A stretch of 64,000 nucleotides of DNA from NCBI GenBank assembly GCA_035529895.1, contig DATKVV010000034.1, forward strand, positions 62,001-126,000, read 5' to 3'. This document shows, piece by piece, positions 42,976 to 50,186 of this stretch (positions within the stretch are counted from its first letter, which is position 1; each line of letters opens with the position of its first letter). Source of the stretch: JAUWKC01 sp035529895. GTDB taxonomy: Bacteria > Planctomycetota > Phycisphaerae > Sedimentisphaerales > Anaerobacaceae. Position numbers and translations under genes: made by a program. The notes beneath the pieces were generated by a model. That model saw only the letters and a program-made list of their open reading frames with translations, ran no database searches and was not told the origin of the DNA.

Positions 42976-43007
42976 ATATTAGAATTGCAGACCAAGCTGA
43001 TTTGACC

Positions 43008-43150
43008 CTAGTGCCGTTTCCATTAAATAAGTTTCACTTTTCTAATGCGTCACTCCGCCCTTTATGCAGAAGCCAGAATCCGAAAAGACTGGATTCCCGC
43101 CTTCGTGGGAATGACAAAAAGTAACAATAACTTTTTAGAAACGGCACTAG
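43008..43150. mobile_element. MITE-like element, 143 bp, with 13-bp perfect terminal inverted repeats
   Basis: CTAGTGCCGTTTC at 43008-43020 and its exact reverse complement GAAACGGCACTAG at 43138-43150. The similarity extends further inward on both ends in weaker form. The interior contains the widespread ATTCCCGCCTTCGTGGGAAT palindrome (FPRRRESS repeat). It has no ORF, so it would need a transposase in trans. It lies between the three-gene module and the hsdM 3' remnant. Confidence 0.8.
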
Positions 43151-43188
43151 CTGCTGCGACGGGCGCAAGCACGGCGAGAAGATTTTGT

Positions 43189-43217
43189 GGCGGAGAAGAT
43201 AGTGTTTAAGGTGATAT
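43189..43217 (+). repeat. 29-bp repeat, copy 2
   Basis: GGCGGAGAAGATAGTGTTT followed by AAGGTGATAT. It sits inside the hsdM remnant between RKHGEKIL and MGVL, where the family would have FIDARK. Confidence 0.55.
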
Positions 43218-43237
43218 GGGGGTGTTAAATAGCGTAT

Positions 43238-43780
43238 ATGAGAGACCGAACGCACGAGGAATTTTCCGATGACGACATTGCCAAAATTGCGGGGACTTAT
43301 CGCCTATGGAGAGGCGACCCTCACCCTAACCCTCTCCCAGTGGTAGAGGGGCATTATCGAGGAGGATTTGATTTTTCCGGATTAGTTGAAACCGCCAGGA
43401 AATTAAGAAAAAAACAGACACCTGCCGAATTGGTGATGTGGGAGTTACTGCGAGACAGACGATATATGAACCTGAAATTCCGTCGTCAACACCAGTTCGG
43501 TGATTACATAGCGGATTTCTACTGTCACGAACAAAAGCTGGTGATAGAACTTGATGGCGGAGTTCATGGCGGCAAGGACCAGAAGAAACATGACCAACGG
43601 CGCGATGCCTATCTTGTATCAATGGGATTGACAGTCTTAAGATTTAAAAACGAAGATTTTCTCGCAAGTCCGGAAAATGTTCTTCAACGCATCGCTGACG
43701 CCGTTAAATTATCCTCTCCTGATGGGAGAGCAAGCAAAGGTGAGGGTGTCTATAAAGAGATAAAGGGCTTCTGCAAATGA
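43238..43780 (+). CDS. DUF559 nuclease-domain ORF, fused in frame to hsdM pieces
   Basis: A 180-aa open frame. Residues 1-26 (DRTHEEFSDDDIAKIAGTY...) and the last 9 (YKEIKGFCK) are HsdM; the middle is a DUF559 domain. Its markers are ARKLRKKQTPAELVMWELLR (53-72), KFRRQHQFGDYIADFYC (80-96), LVIELDGGVH (101-110) and LRFKNEDF (134-141). Asp93 and Glu104 fit a PD-(D/E)xK-like Vsr-type nuclease core. The domain is complete and conserved while the host gene is dead, which argues that the nuclease is under separate selection or arrived recently. Confidence 0.8.
   Translation: MRDRTHEEFSDDDIAKIAGTYRLWRGDPHPNPLPVVEGHYRGGFDFSGLVETARKLRKKQTPAELVMWELLRDRRYMNLKFRRQHQFGDYIADFYCHEQKLVIELDGGVHGGKDQKKHDQRRDAYLVSMGLTVLRFKNEDFLASPENVLQRIADAVKLSSPDGRASKGEGVYKEIKGFCK
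43318..43748 (+). mobile_element. DUF559 element with imperfect terminal inverted repeats
   Basis: The insert is bounded on the left by CCCTCACCCTAACCCTCTCC (43318-43337) and on the right by GGGAGAG (43724-43730) and GGTGAGGG (43739-43746), the inverted equivalent with two extra bases between. The left repeat translates as PHPNPLP, the tag often seen beside DUF559 genes. The element joins HsdM sequence directly on both sides and keeps the frame open, like an intein-style or homing insertion. Confidence 0.65.
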
Positions 43781-43974
43781 GCAACATTGGCGGAAATCCG
43801 AAAGCACAACTTTGTCTTAACGCCGGGGGCGTTATGCGGGGATAAAAGAAGAGGCGGACGACGGGATACCGTTTGAACAGAAGATGAAACAATTGACCGG
43901 CGAGCTTGCAGGGCAGGTAGAAGAAGAAAGCAAACTTAATAAAGCGATAAAGAAGAATCCCGAAAGGTTGGGAC

Positions 43975-44694
43975 ATGTTTAACTGGTTTAAAAAAAGTAA
44001 AACATGTCCGAATTGTCACCTTGACTCAAGCTGGGATGGGCACAAATGCATCCGTTGCGGATATATTGAGAATCTTGCGAAGAAAAAACCAGCATTGTTG
44101 GCACAGGTCATGGATCTTTTTGACCCCAAGACATACAACCCACAGGACCTCTATTACAAGAAACAATTAATACCTGAAAGACCAGGAGTTTATGCATGGT
44201 ATTTCGACCATTATTTTAGTACTCTCTTTCATGAATCACCAGAACCTAAAGTGGATTTTATCGAACTAGACATCGACCGGTGGGGAACAAAAAAGTGGTT
44301 TTTGTTATATGTCGGTGTAGCGGGGGAAAAAAAAGAGAGGACCTTAAGAGACCGTATTTTCGGTGATCACTTAAATAAAAATAGCAAAGGTTCAACCTTT
44401 CGTCAGACTCTCGCAGCCTTACTGTATGACGAGTTGGGACTGGACCCCAAAAAGCAGTTGAAAGGAGAAGATGAAAAATCGAAGCTGAATAAGTGGATTT
44501 TCAAGCATTCAAAAGTTGCTTGGGTTGAAACGGACAACCCGGAGAAAGTTGAAAGCATCATGTTCGAAGAATTTGGTCAGTTTCTTTATTTCAATATAAA
44601 AGGCAATCGAAAGAATCGATTCCGGAAAAAACTGGAACATCTGCGTAAATATTGGAGAAAAAGCGGAACATTTTGGGCGAGACTCTTTAAATAA
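43975..44694 (+). CDS. Zinc-ribbon plus GIY-YIG-like protein in the hsd locus
   Basis: A 239-aa protein whose start overlaps the hsdM stop by 9 bp, the normal coupling inside an hsd operon. The N-terminus is a zinc ribbon (Cys11, Cys14, Cys25, Cys28; CPNCHLDSS...CIRC). Residues about 70-150 look like a GIY-YIG nuclease core: PGVYAW (GIY), LLYVGVAG (YIG), RTLRDRI with the catalytic-type Arg, then DHL and KGSTFRQTLAALL. The C-terminus is very basic (GNRKNRFRKKLEHLRKYWRK), suggesting DNA binding. Unlike hsdM and hsdS, this frame is intact. Its role in type I systems is not known to me. Confidence 0.65.
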   Translation: MFNWFKKSKTCPNCHLDSSWDGHKCIRCGYIENLAKKKPALLAQVMDLFDPKTYNPQDLYYKKQLIPERPGVYAWYFDHYFSTLFHESPEPKVDFIELDIDRWGTKKWFLLYVGVAGEKKERTLRDRIFGDHLNKNSKGSTFRQTLAALLYDELGLDPKKQLKGEDEKSKLNKWIFKHSKVAWVETDNPEKVESIMFEEFGQFLYFNIKGNRKNRFRKKLEHLRKYWRKSGTFWARLFK

Positions 44695-44697
44695 TCT

Positions 44698-44814
44698 ATG
44701 AATAGCTGGAAAGAAACAACGTCGGCAGAACCGGCGGAGATAACTTCAAGGAAAAGGATTTTCGCTGAAGAATATCTGACCGAAGGAATGCCATTTTATG
44801 GCGGAAAAGATTGA
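44698..44814 (+). pseudogene. hsdS: hsdS N-terminal remnant (type I specificity subunit)
   Basis: Thirty-eight codons beginning MNSWKETTSAEPAEITSRKR and containing EEYLTEGMPFY, the start of the first target-recognition domain in HsdS (family: WKETTLGEVAEI...EYLTEGIPFYRGK). It ends at a TGA inside copy 3 of the 29-bp repeat. It starts 3 bp after the GIY-YIG gene, so the original operon order was hsdM, GIY-YIG gene, hsdS. Confidence 0.65.
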
Positions 44815-44828
44815 GTTTAAGGTGATTT
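44800..44828 (+). repeat. 29-bp repeat, copy 3
   Basis: GGCGGAAAAGATTGAGTTT followed by AAGGTGATTT, at the break point of hsdS. The first 12 bases could be native hsdS (PFY-RGKD), so this copy may be the source of the other two. Confidence 0.55.
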
Positions 44829-45017
44829 GAAAGGTGTCGGACAAGTCAGACATCAGAATATGAAACTCCAACAAGGGCCAGCCGGCAGTTACGGTTAAAT
44901 GTTGACAAAGGAGTTGGCGGGAGGGCAGATTTTTCCCCGCAAGGCAGGCTTGCGGGCTAACCATGGAATTGATGCGTCGGCGGGGCGTGGTAGGGGGACT
45001 CCGGGCGGCCAAGCCCG

Positions 45018-45209
45018 CCAAATCCGCCTACCCGCCAGAAGGAGCGGCGGGTAAACGGCGGACAAGCGGCGTGGCGGGCAAGTCAGGGGAACCATCCCCA
45101 AGCTTCGCTTGAGGCTGCCACCCTTCAGGCAGTGAATTGCGTGGGTGGACCCGCCAAGAGTACCCGCCAAATCCGCCTGCGGCGGACAAGCAGCGAGGCG
45201 GGCAAGCTC
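45018..45209. repeat. GC-rich dispersed palindromic repeat, copies B and C
   Basis: Copy B (45018-45085) contains AAATCCGCCTACCCGCCAGA and later CGGCGGACAAGCGGCG. Copy C (45165-45209) contains CCAAATCCGCCTGCGGCGGA and AGGCGGGCAAGC. Both match the family at 40831-40992. The sequence between them (CCATCCCCAAGCTTCGCTTGAGG) forms another hairpin. Copy C cuts into the MauE-like remnant. Confidence 0.55.
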
Positions 45210-45365
45210 GAACTCGAGCTGAAAGATGAGAAACGGCCGGTACGACCAGATGTCGTTATTAGCAATCGGCACGATAAGCAGTTGCCAGCCTTTGAGGGTG
45301 GCGGCGATCAAGAGTACCGCGGCCAAAAGCCTTAACAGGATGTCACATGCGCTTTTTACAGTCAG
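45204..45365 (-). pseudogene. N-terminal remnant of a MauE/DoxX-like membrane protein
   Basis: About 54 codons reading KSACDILLRLLAAVLLIAAT, then LKGWQLL, then NNDIWSYRPFLIFQLEFEL, which matches the first two membrane helices of MauE/DoxX-related proteins. The expected continuation (ALGIWLLSG...) is replaced by the GC-rich repeat. No start codon with a ribosome binding site is visible; the surrounding open frame (44895-45575) is otherwise repeat and intergenic sequence. A truncated, dead gene. Confidence 0.5.
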
Positions 45366-45580
45366 TTTCCAACGACCAACCTTACGCGAAGTCGGCCGCG
45401 TTTTTGGAGGGCCGGTATTTGGGTTTCCGTGAGTAATTGCCAAAAAACTGCAAAATCTTAGGTCGAAGAATCGAGGTTTTTCTTGGGCCGCTTTGTAAGT
45501 TCCTACACTGCAAGTGCTCGCGAGCGGAAAAAAATCGTTCTTTCGAAAAAATCGTATCCTTGTGCAACTTAACACTCTCG

Positions 45581-46921
45581 TTACGGTTCAGGCCGAAGCC
45601 TCTTCAGCTTCTCCCGAAGTGGCTGTAGCAGCTCTGGAAAGCCGTCAGGAAAGACCTTACGCTGCTCCGTGGGGTCGGCCAACAAGTCAAAGGCAAATGC
45701 CTCGCCAGCCTGCTCATAATACTTATACCGAGCCGAACGCACGACATATGAATCTGGAATTGCTCCGCCGGTGTATTCGGCAAATACAAACTCATTGACC
45801 GTTCCGACCTCGCCCTCAATAATAGGCTTGAGGCTTTTGCCCCGGCATTTTTCAGGTATCGGTATTGCCAAATAATCCAGGATAGTGGGCAAAATATCCA
45901 TCTGGCTGACAAGACAATCGATAGTCTTACGCTCGGCTTGCGCGGCGGGAATTGAAACTGCCAACGGAATGTGGATTAACTCCTCAAAAAGCCCCTGATG
46001 GCTGGTACGCCCGTGCTCGTAGAACTGTTCTCCATGGTCGGCCAAAACGATTACAATGGAGTTGGAGCACAGCCCCTTATCTTTAAGAAACCTGAGCATT
46101 TCTCCCAAATCATTATCAGTTTTTCTGACTTCTCCATCGTAGAGTGCAATAATATGCTGTATATCTCTGTCACCCGGCGGATTACTGTACAATGGCTCTC
46201 GGGCTATTTTCGTGCCGTCAATCGGCCCTTGATAATTAGGATCGAAGAGCTGGTCGTAGGGTGGAGGCGGCAAATAATCCCAGTGATTGTCATAGTAATG
46301 AAGGAACATAAAGAAGGGCTTATGGGTATTATTTCGTAACCATCTAATCGCGGCGTCATTGATCAACTCGTTGGTTATTTGCTTGTTAATATCCAGGCTT
46401 TCCTCATTTTCAAAAGTCATGCTCTGCAGCAGGAGAGGAACACTATAGTCATCATAAATGTCAAATCCCTGCGCAAAACCGTGCTCCCGGTCTAACCGAG
46501 GACTGCAGCAAAAACCAATACAATAGTAGCCATAAGCCTTAAGTATTTCGGCCAAAGTATCATGCTCAAGGCCAAGCTTGTTGTTGATATGAGTACCCCC
46601 ATGAACGTTTGGGTACAATGAAGTGAAAATCGACCCGTGGGCCGGCATCATCCATCCGGACGCGGCAAACGCATTTCGAAACAGGACGTTTTCCCGGCCA
46701 AATGCGTCGAAACTGGGGGTCGTATCCCTTGCGTAGCCAAGACTGCCAACATGATCCGCGCGCAAACTGCTTATGGTAATCAAGATCACATTCAGCGGTG
46801 GCTTAGTTTTCTGGAGCTTGCTGACGGGCGCATTTGGACATTCGGAAGCACATCCCCCAATCAGACAGATTACAGTGATAGCTGAAACAATTGCTGCGTG
46901 TTGCCATGTGGGCCGACCCAT
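45581..46921 (-). CDS. Sulfatase-fold lipoprotein with altered active site, last gene of the LamG/TPR cluster
   Basis: A 446-aa member of the alkaline-phosphatase/sulfatase superfamily. The ATG at 46921 follows AGGT; a TTG two codons upstream is less likely. The signal peptide ends in CLIGGC24, a lipobox. The fold is evident from NVILITISSLRADHVGSLGY, VIVLADHGEQFYEHGRTSHQ, and LPTILDYLAIPIPEKCRGKS. In active sulfatases the nucleophile motif is C-x-P-x-R; here it is WMMPAHGSIFTS (90-101), with Met91 for Cys and His95 for Arg. The first metal Asp is also replaced (ISSL instead of IDTL). The protein may bind substrate without cutting it, or use an altered chemistry. It lies 9 bp after the TPR gene. 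Confidence 0.85.
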   Translation of the reverse strand: MGRPTWQHAAIVSAITVICLIGGCASECPNAPVSKLQKTKPPLNVILITISSLRADHVGSLGYARDTTPSFDAFGRENVLFRNAFAASGWMMPAHGSIFTSLYPNVHGGTHINNKLGLEHDTLAEILKAYGYYCIGFCCSPRLDREHGFAQGFDIYDDYSVPLLLQSMTFENEESLDINKQITNELINDAAIRWLRNNTHKPFFMFLHYYDNHWDYLPPPPYDQLFDPNYQGPIDGTKIAREPLYSNPPGDRDIQHIIALYDGEVRKTDNDLGEMLRFLKDKGLCSNSIVIVLADHGEQFYEHGRTSHQGLFEELIHIPLAVSIPAAQAERKTIDCLVSQMDILPTILDYLAIPIPEKCRGKSLKPIIEGEVGTVNEFVFAEYTGGAIPDSYVVRSARYKYYEQAGEAFAFDLLADPTEQRKVFPDGFPELLQPLREKLKRLRPEP

Positions 46922-46930
46922 ATGCAAGAC

Positions 46931-48334
46931 CTATTGCGCCCCTTTGGTGGTTTTCAACTTGGCTAACATCTGTTCTGCCTGTTCTGCGGCTTTGCTCGAA
47001 GGGAATTTCTCCACAAGCTGAGTCAATAACTCCTTGGCACCCTTATAATCCTGCCGAGCCAAAGAGTCCGTCGCGCGAGAAAGCAAAATAGGAGCTACCC
47101 TTGGGTCATCAGCGTATAGTTTCAGCAACTCATATTCAATGGCGGCGACTCTGGCCGTTTCATCCCGCTTGCGGTGCAGCGCCCACCACTTTATATACAT
47201 CAGCTTGGATTTGTAAGCTTCACAGCGTTTGTCTCCCAAAGCCTCGTCTATATGTGCCAGTATCTCGTCGATGTTATTGCTTTTCGAAAGTGCGTAATGG
47301 TATAGCCAAATGGCTTTACCGGCCGCCGGATGGTTCGGATAAGCCTCGAATATCTTATGAGCCTGGCCGGCCGCAAAAATGAAGTTGTCCGAATCCAGCC
47401 ACAATTGAACCACGTCAAACTGCAAAGCAACCGTTGCATTAGGGTCTTTGTCGGGGACATAATCTATCGCTCTGACCAGACAATCGGCGCCAATATGTGG
47501 AGATGATTTGCCGCATTTTTGTGCGGCGGACTTGTAGAAGTCAAGTTCTGAAAATGATTTTTCTCGGATTTCGGCGGATTTCTTTGCGAGCATCATCGCA
47601 TGAAACGGCAAACCAAAATGCAACAAGCATGAATCGGAAAACATATCCAACTGTTCCGGCTGCCGCATCCACCTCGGCAAAACATCGATATTGACCGGTT
47701 GTTTGTCTGAGACGTGTAACAGCGGCAGAACCAGCACGCAGTCGTGTGTTCCTCTAAAACTCGGCTCGGTAATCGCAAGGGCCTGTCCGGCTTTTGCTAT
47801 CACGCTGGTAAGAAGCCTCAACTTCAGGTCATAGTATTGTGAAAGAAAAGCTTTTTCTTCAGATACAAGACGGCCTGTTGTTATTGGATTCGAGAACAGC
47901 TTTACGGATGTCTCGTAAAAGCTTTTGGCAGGAGCCACCGTGGGGGATCTTTGCCTGCTGCCGGTACCTTGTTTATTGAATAGGTCCTGTGTAGCAGACA
48001 CTAATTGTTTATCGGTTGCTTGCTTTAGCTGAGATTGCATCTGGTTGGCCAGGAATTCGGCCGCATTTAATTTCGCTTCGTAGGCCCTGAAACCTGCATC
48101 GTTTCGATATTTCTGTACCAAACGCGCAAATATGGAATCGCCGATCGACATTGCTTTAATGTCATCTGACGCTTGAAGGGTCTCGCGGAAAGCGCTGCAA
48201 TCAACAATTTCGTTGTCCATCTCCGGCCTGCCGGCCTCGGCGCCAGAAAGACCGATGCTGCATGTCATACATACCAGGATGGGCAGAAAGAAGCACTTGC
48301 AGTCTGATGGGCGGCTGCATCTATTCGTTTTCAT
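46931..48334 (-). CDS. Exported TPR-type protein A (LamG/TPR cluster)
   Basis: A 467-aa protein with an N-terminal hydrophobic signal (FFLPILVCMTCSIGLSGAEA) and mostly helical sequence. The last 150 residues look like TPR or TPR-like hairpins: SLARQDYKGAKELLTQLVEK with FPSSKAAEQAEQMLAKLK is the same tail pattern as in the LamG-TPR proteins of this cluster (GYCYMLQGKY...FPESSYA). Its start overlaps the end of the upstream TPR gene by 14 bp. No enzyme motif is visible. Likely a periplasmic scaffold. Confidence 0.65.
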   Translation of the reverse strand: MKTNRCSRPSDCKCFFLPILVCMTCSIGLSGAEAGRPEMDNEIVDCSAFRETLQASDDIKAMSIGDSIFARLVQKYRNDAGFRAYEAKLNAAEFLANQMQSQLKQATDKQLVSATQDLFNKQGTGSRQRSPTVAPAKSFYETSVKLFSNPITTGRLVSEEKAFLSQYYDLKLRLLTSVIAKAGQALAITEPSFRGTHDCVLVLPLLHVSDKQPVNIDVLPRWMRQPEQLDMFSDSCLLHFGLPFHAMMLAKKSAEIREKSFSELDFYKSAAQKCGKSSPHIGADCLVRAIDYVPDKDPNATVALQFDVVQLWLDSDNFIFAAGQAHKIFEAYPNHPAAGKAIWLYHYALSKSNNIDEILAHIDEALGDKRCEAYKSKLMYIKWWALHRKRDETARVAAIEYELLKLYADDPRVAPILLSRATDSLARQDYKGAKELLTQLVEKFPSSKAAEQAEQMLAKLKTTKGAQ

Positions 48335-49583
48335 TCTTAGGGACCTCCCTTTTGAGAATTTGGATACAATTAGTTAGAGAGTTTGCCAACTCGGCTATGT
48401 GGGATTTGTCCGGATGTGTCCGGAGGCTGCCCAGCACTCGCAATGCTTCGCCATAATCCTCTTTCTCGGTCAGCATAACAGCGTATTGTGTCTTTGCATA
48501 CTCCTGTGTCGTTTCTATAATCCGGCTTTCCCAGAATTTATGATTACTGCCCCCAAAATCGATAGAAGCTATCCGCCCAAGCACTTTCATGGCTTTGTCC
48601 TTTTCACCGAGCGCATCCAGAAACCAGGCGTAATGGTATTGAAGCAAAATCCCTCCGTAGGTCGTTTGATACTTTCGGCAAAGCCTGTCGAGCTTATCAA
48701 CGATGGGCCCTGCTGAAGTCTTTTCCCCGGAATTTTTAATATAACCAATCGCCTGTGCCGGTGCGCCAAAGCCTCCGCCGGAAAGGTCACAATCTGCAGC
48801 AACAACTTTTAGGACTTTAACGCATTCTATTTCCAATTCAACGATTGGTACTCGGTAATATTCCGGGTAGTTTGTAATTAGCGTGTCTCCCATTTCCATG
48901 TACTTTGCGACTCTACCTTGCCGCAGGTAAAGCTGCGATATCCTGTCAATTGCCAGCGGACCATACTGCTTCAATAAGTCAATGTTCTTGCTTTTGCTCA
49001 ATACACGAAGTAAACGACTGTACGCTGTGATGGCGGCGGCATACTCGCGGCGCTGTTCGCAAATCTCGGCGCTGCTGAACAACACGGAGCAGCATAGTTT
49101 TACCATCGCCGGGTTGTCGCAATGCTCGGGGCCGACGGCTAACCGTTGTTCCAAGAGATTTGCCGCCCGGTCAAAGGCCGCGAGGGCTTCCCGGTCTCTT
49201 CCTTCCAATCTTGTGATTTGCCCTATCATATTAAAACTGCATATCCGGATAAGTTCGGGGCAGTTAGGCTCATTTGCGATTTGTGAGAATCTCGCCTCCG
49301 ACGTTTCCATCATACGAGCCTTAAAACATATGACGCCTGTCCGGTATCTGATTCTAAAGCCTATATAAGCATCTCCACAGTCAACGAGTGCCTTTTCCAG
49401 GCGGGAAACCGCCGCCTTGGCTTCCGCGATTGTCACAGCAGGAACCGACTTATAACTGGCGGCAAGAGCGTTGACCGCGTCCGAAGTGTCGCCCGAAGAC
49501 GTCCTGGCCGCCATTAGCAAAATCGCACCAGATACAGTCAAATAAAATGTCAGACTACAACTTTCGTGTTTTCGGATACCCAT
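48321..49583 (-). CDS. Exported TPR-type protein B (LamG/TPR cluster)
   Basis: A 420-aa protein with a short signal-like helix (LTFYLTVSGAILLMAARTSSG). The body has TPR-like hairpins: CSFNMIGQITRLEGRDREAL followed by AAFDRAANLLEQRL; SAEICEQRREYAAAITAYSR; HYAWFLDALGEKDKAMKVLG; YAVMLTEKEDYGEALRVLG. It overlaps the small exported protein gene by 29 bp upstream and TPR protein A by 14 bp downstream, so all three are tightly coupled. No catalytic residues are recognised. Confidence 0.65.
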   Translation of the reverse strand: MGIRKHESCSLTFYLTVSGAILLMAARTSSGDTSDAVNALAASYKSVPAVTIAEAKAAVSRLEKALVDCGDAYIGFRIRYRTGVICFKARMMETSEARFSQIANEPNCPELIRICSFNMIGQITRLEGRDREALAAFDRAANLLEQRLAVGPEHCDNPAMVKLCCSVLFSSAEICEQRREYAAAITAYSRLLRVLSKSKNIDLLKQYGPLAIDRISQLYLRQGRVAKYMEMGDTLITNYPEYYRVPIVELEIECVKVLKVVAADCDLSGGGFGAPAQAIGYIKNSGEKTSAGPIVDKLDRLCRKYQTTYGGILLQYHYAWFLDALGEKDKAMKVLGRIASIDFGGSNHKFWESRIIETTQEYAKTQYAVMLTEKEDYGEALRVLGSLRTHPDKSHIAELANSLTNCIQILKREVPKNENE

Positions 49584-50172
49584 CTCTTGTCCTCATAAAA
49601 GAAAAGGTTCTAAGTTCGATATTACTTTTTTCCTTGCTGCCGTCCGAATGGCCCGCAGAATCGCCCGAAGCAGAAAGCCGGGTCCATTGAAAACTCACCG
49701 AACCTACGCCTTGTGTCAGTATTGCTTCCCATGAGTTTTCCCACGAACCACCGCGTGCGGGCAGGTCGTACCTGACCGGCGCAAGCTCGCTCAGGCCGTA
49801 AGTGTATTCCCACTGCCACCCGTTAAATATAGTTAGCGGCAGGTCCTGCTGATGAAAAGAGGCAGTGTATTCAGCCAGTAACCTCCCGACCTCATCCGGG
49901 CACGATTCCGTTTTTGTATGATTTACGGATACAGGCAGCCCAGCCAGGTATAAAGAGTTTCCCCTCGCCTGGCAGGCTCTGTTAATCACAGGACCTGCTT
50001 TGGCAGCAGGAACCCAAACGCTTACCTTTTCCAGCTCGATTGGCTCCAGTAGAAACGTTTCAATGGGCGGCAGTTGAGGCAAATTTGAAGTTGAGTGCTC
50101 CGTCTCTGCCGGAAGGATTTTGGAATACATACACAAAACAACCAAACATAATATCGTTAACCTATGTCTCAT
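49555..50172 (-). CDS. Small exported protein downstream of the ABC permease
   Basis: About 205 aa from the ATG at 50172, which follows AAGGGGG and gives a signal peptide (MRHRLTILCLVVLCMYSKILPA). The longer frame to 50376 overlaps the permease gene and lacks a signal. The mature part contains LLEPIELEKVSVWVPAAKAG, a Trp-rich NGWQWEYTYGLSELAPV, and ends in a basic RTRDGYPKTRKL. It looks like a mixed beta protein; no family is recognised. Its place directly after the transporter suggests a periplasmic partner or an exported substrate. Confidence 0.55.
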   Translation of the reverse strand: MRHRLTILCLVVLCMYSKILPAETEHSTSNLPQLPPIETFLLEPIELEKVSVWVPAAKAGPVINRACQARGNSLYLAGLPVSVNHTKTESCPDEVGRLLAEYTASFHQQDLPLTIFNGWQWEYTYGLSELAPVRYDLPARGGSWENSWEAILTQGVGSVSFQWTRLSASGDSAGHSDGSKEKSNIELRTFSFMRTRDGYPKTRKL

Positions 50173-50186
50173 GCGTACCCCCTTAC

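Larger units (their letters stand above)
43164..43983 (+). pseudogene. hsdM: hsdM central/C-terminal remnant, interrupted by a DUF559 element
   Basis: Pieces of the HsdM C-terminal third in order: RKHGEKIL (43164), then MGVL (43214), then RDRTHEEFSDDDIAKIAGTY (43241) in another frame, the DUF559 insert, then YKEIKGFCK, ATLAEIRKHNFVLTPG and EEADDGIPFEQKMKQLTGEL up to a TAA at 43981. Two further lesions are visible. A TGA at 43778 stands where the family has Ser (GFCKSATL). One extra G in the CCGGGGGC run near 43826 shifts the frame before RYAGIKEEADDG. The gene cannot make a methyltransferase. Confidence 0.8.

Noticed and set aside
44895..45575. 226-aa minus-strand ORF as a real gene
   Set aside because: Only the middle 54 codons look like protein (MauE/DoxX-like). 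The C-terminal part is translated GC-rich repeat and the N-terminal part is intergenic without a ribosome binding site.
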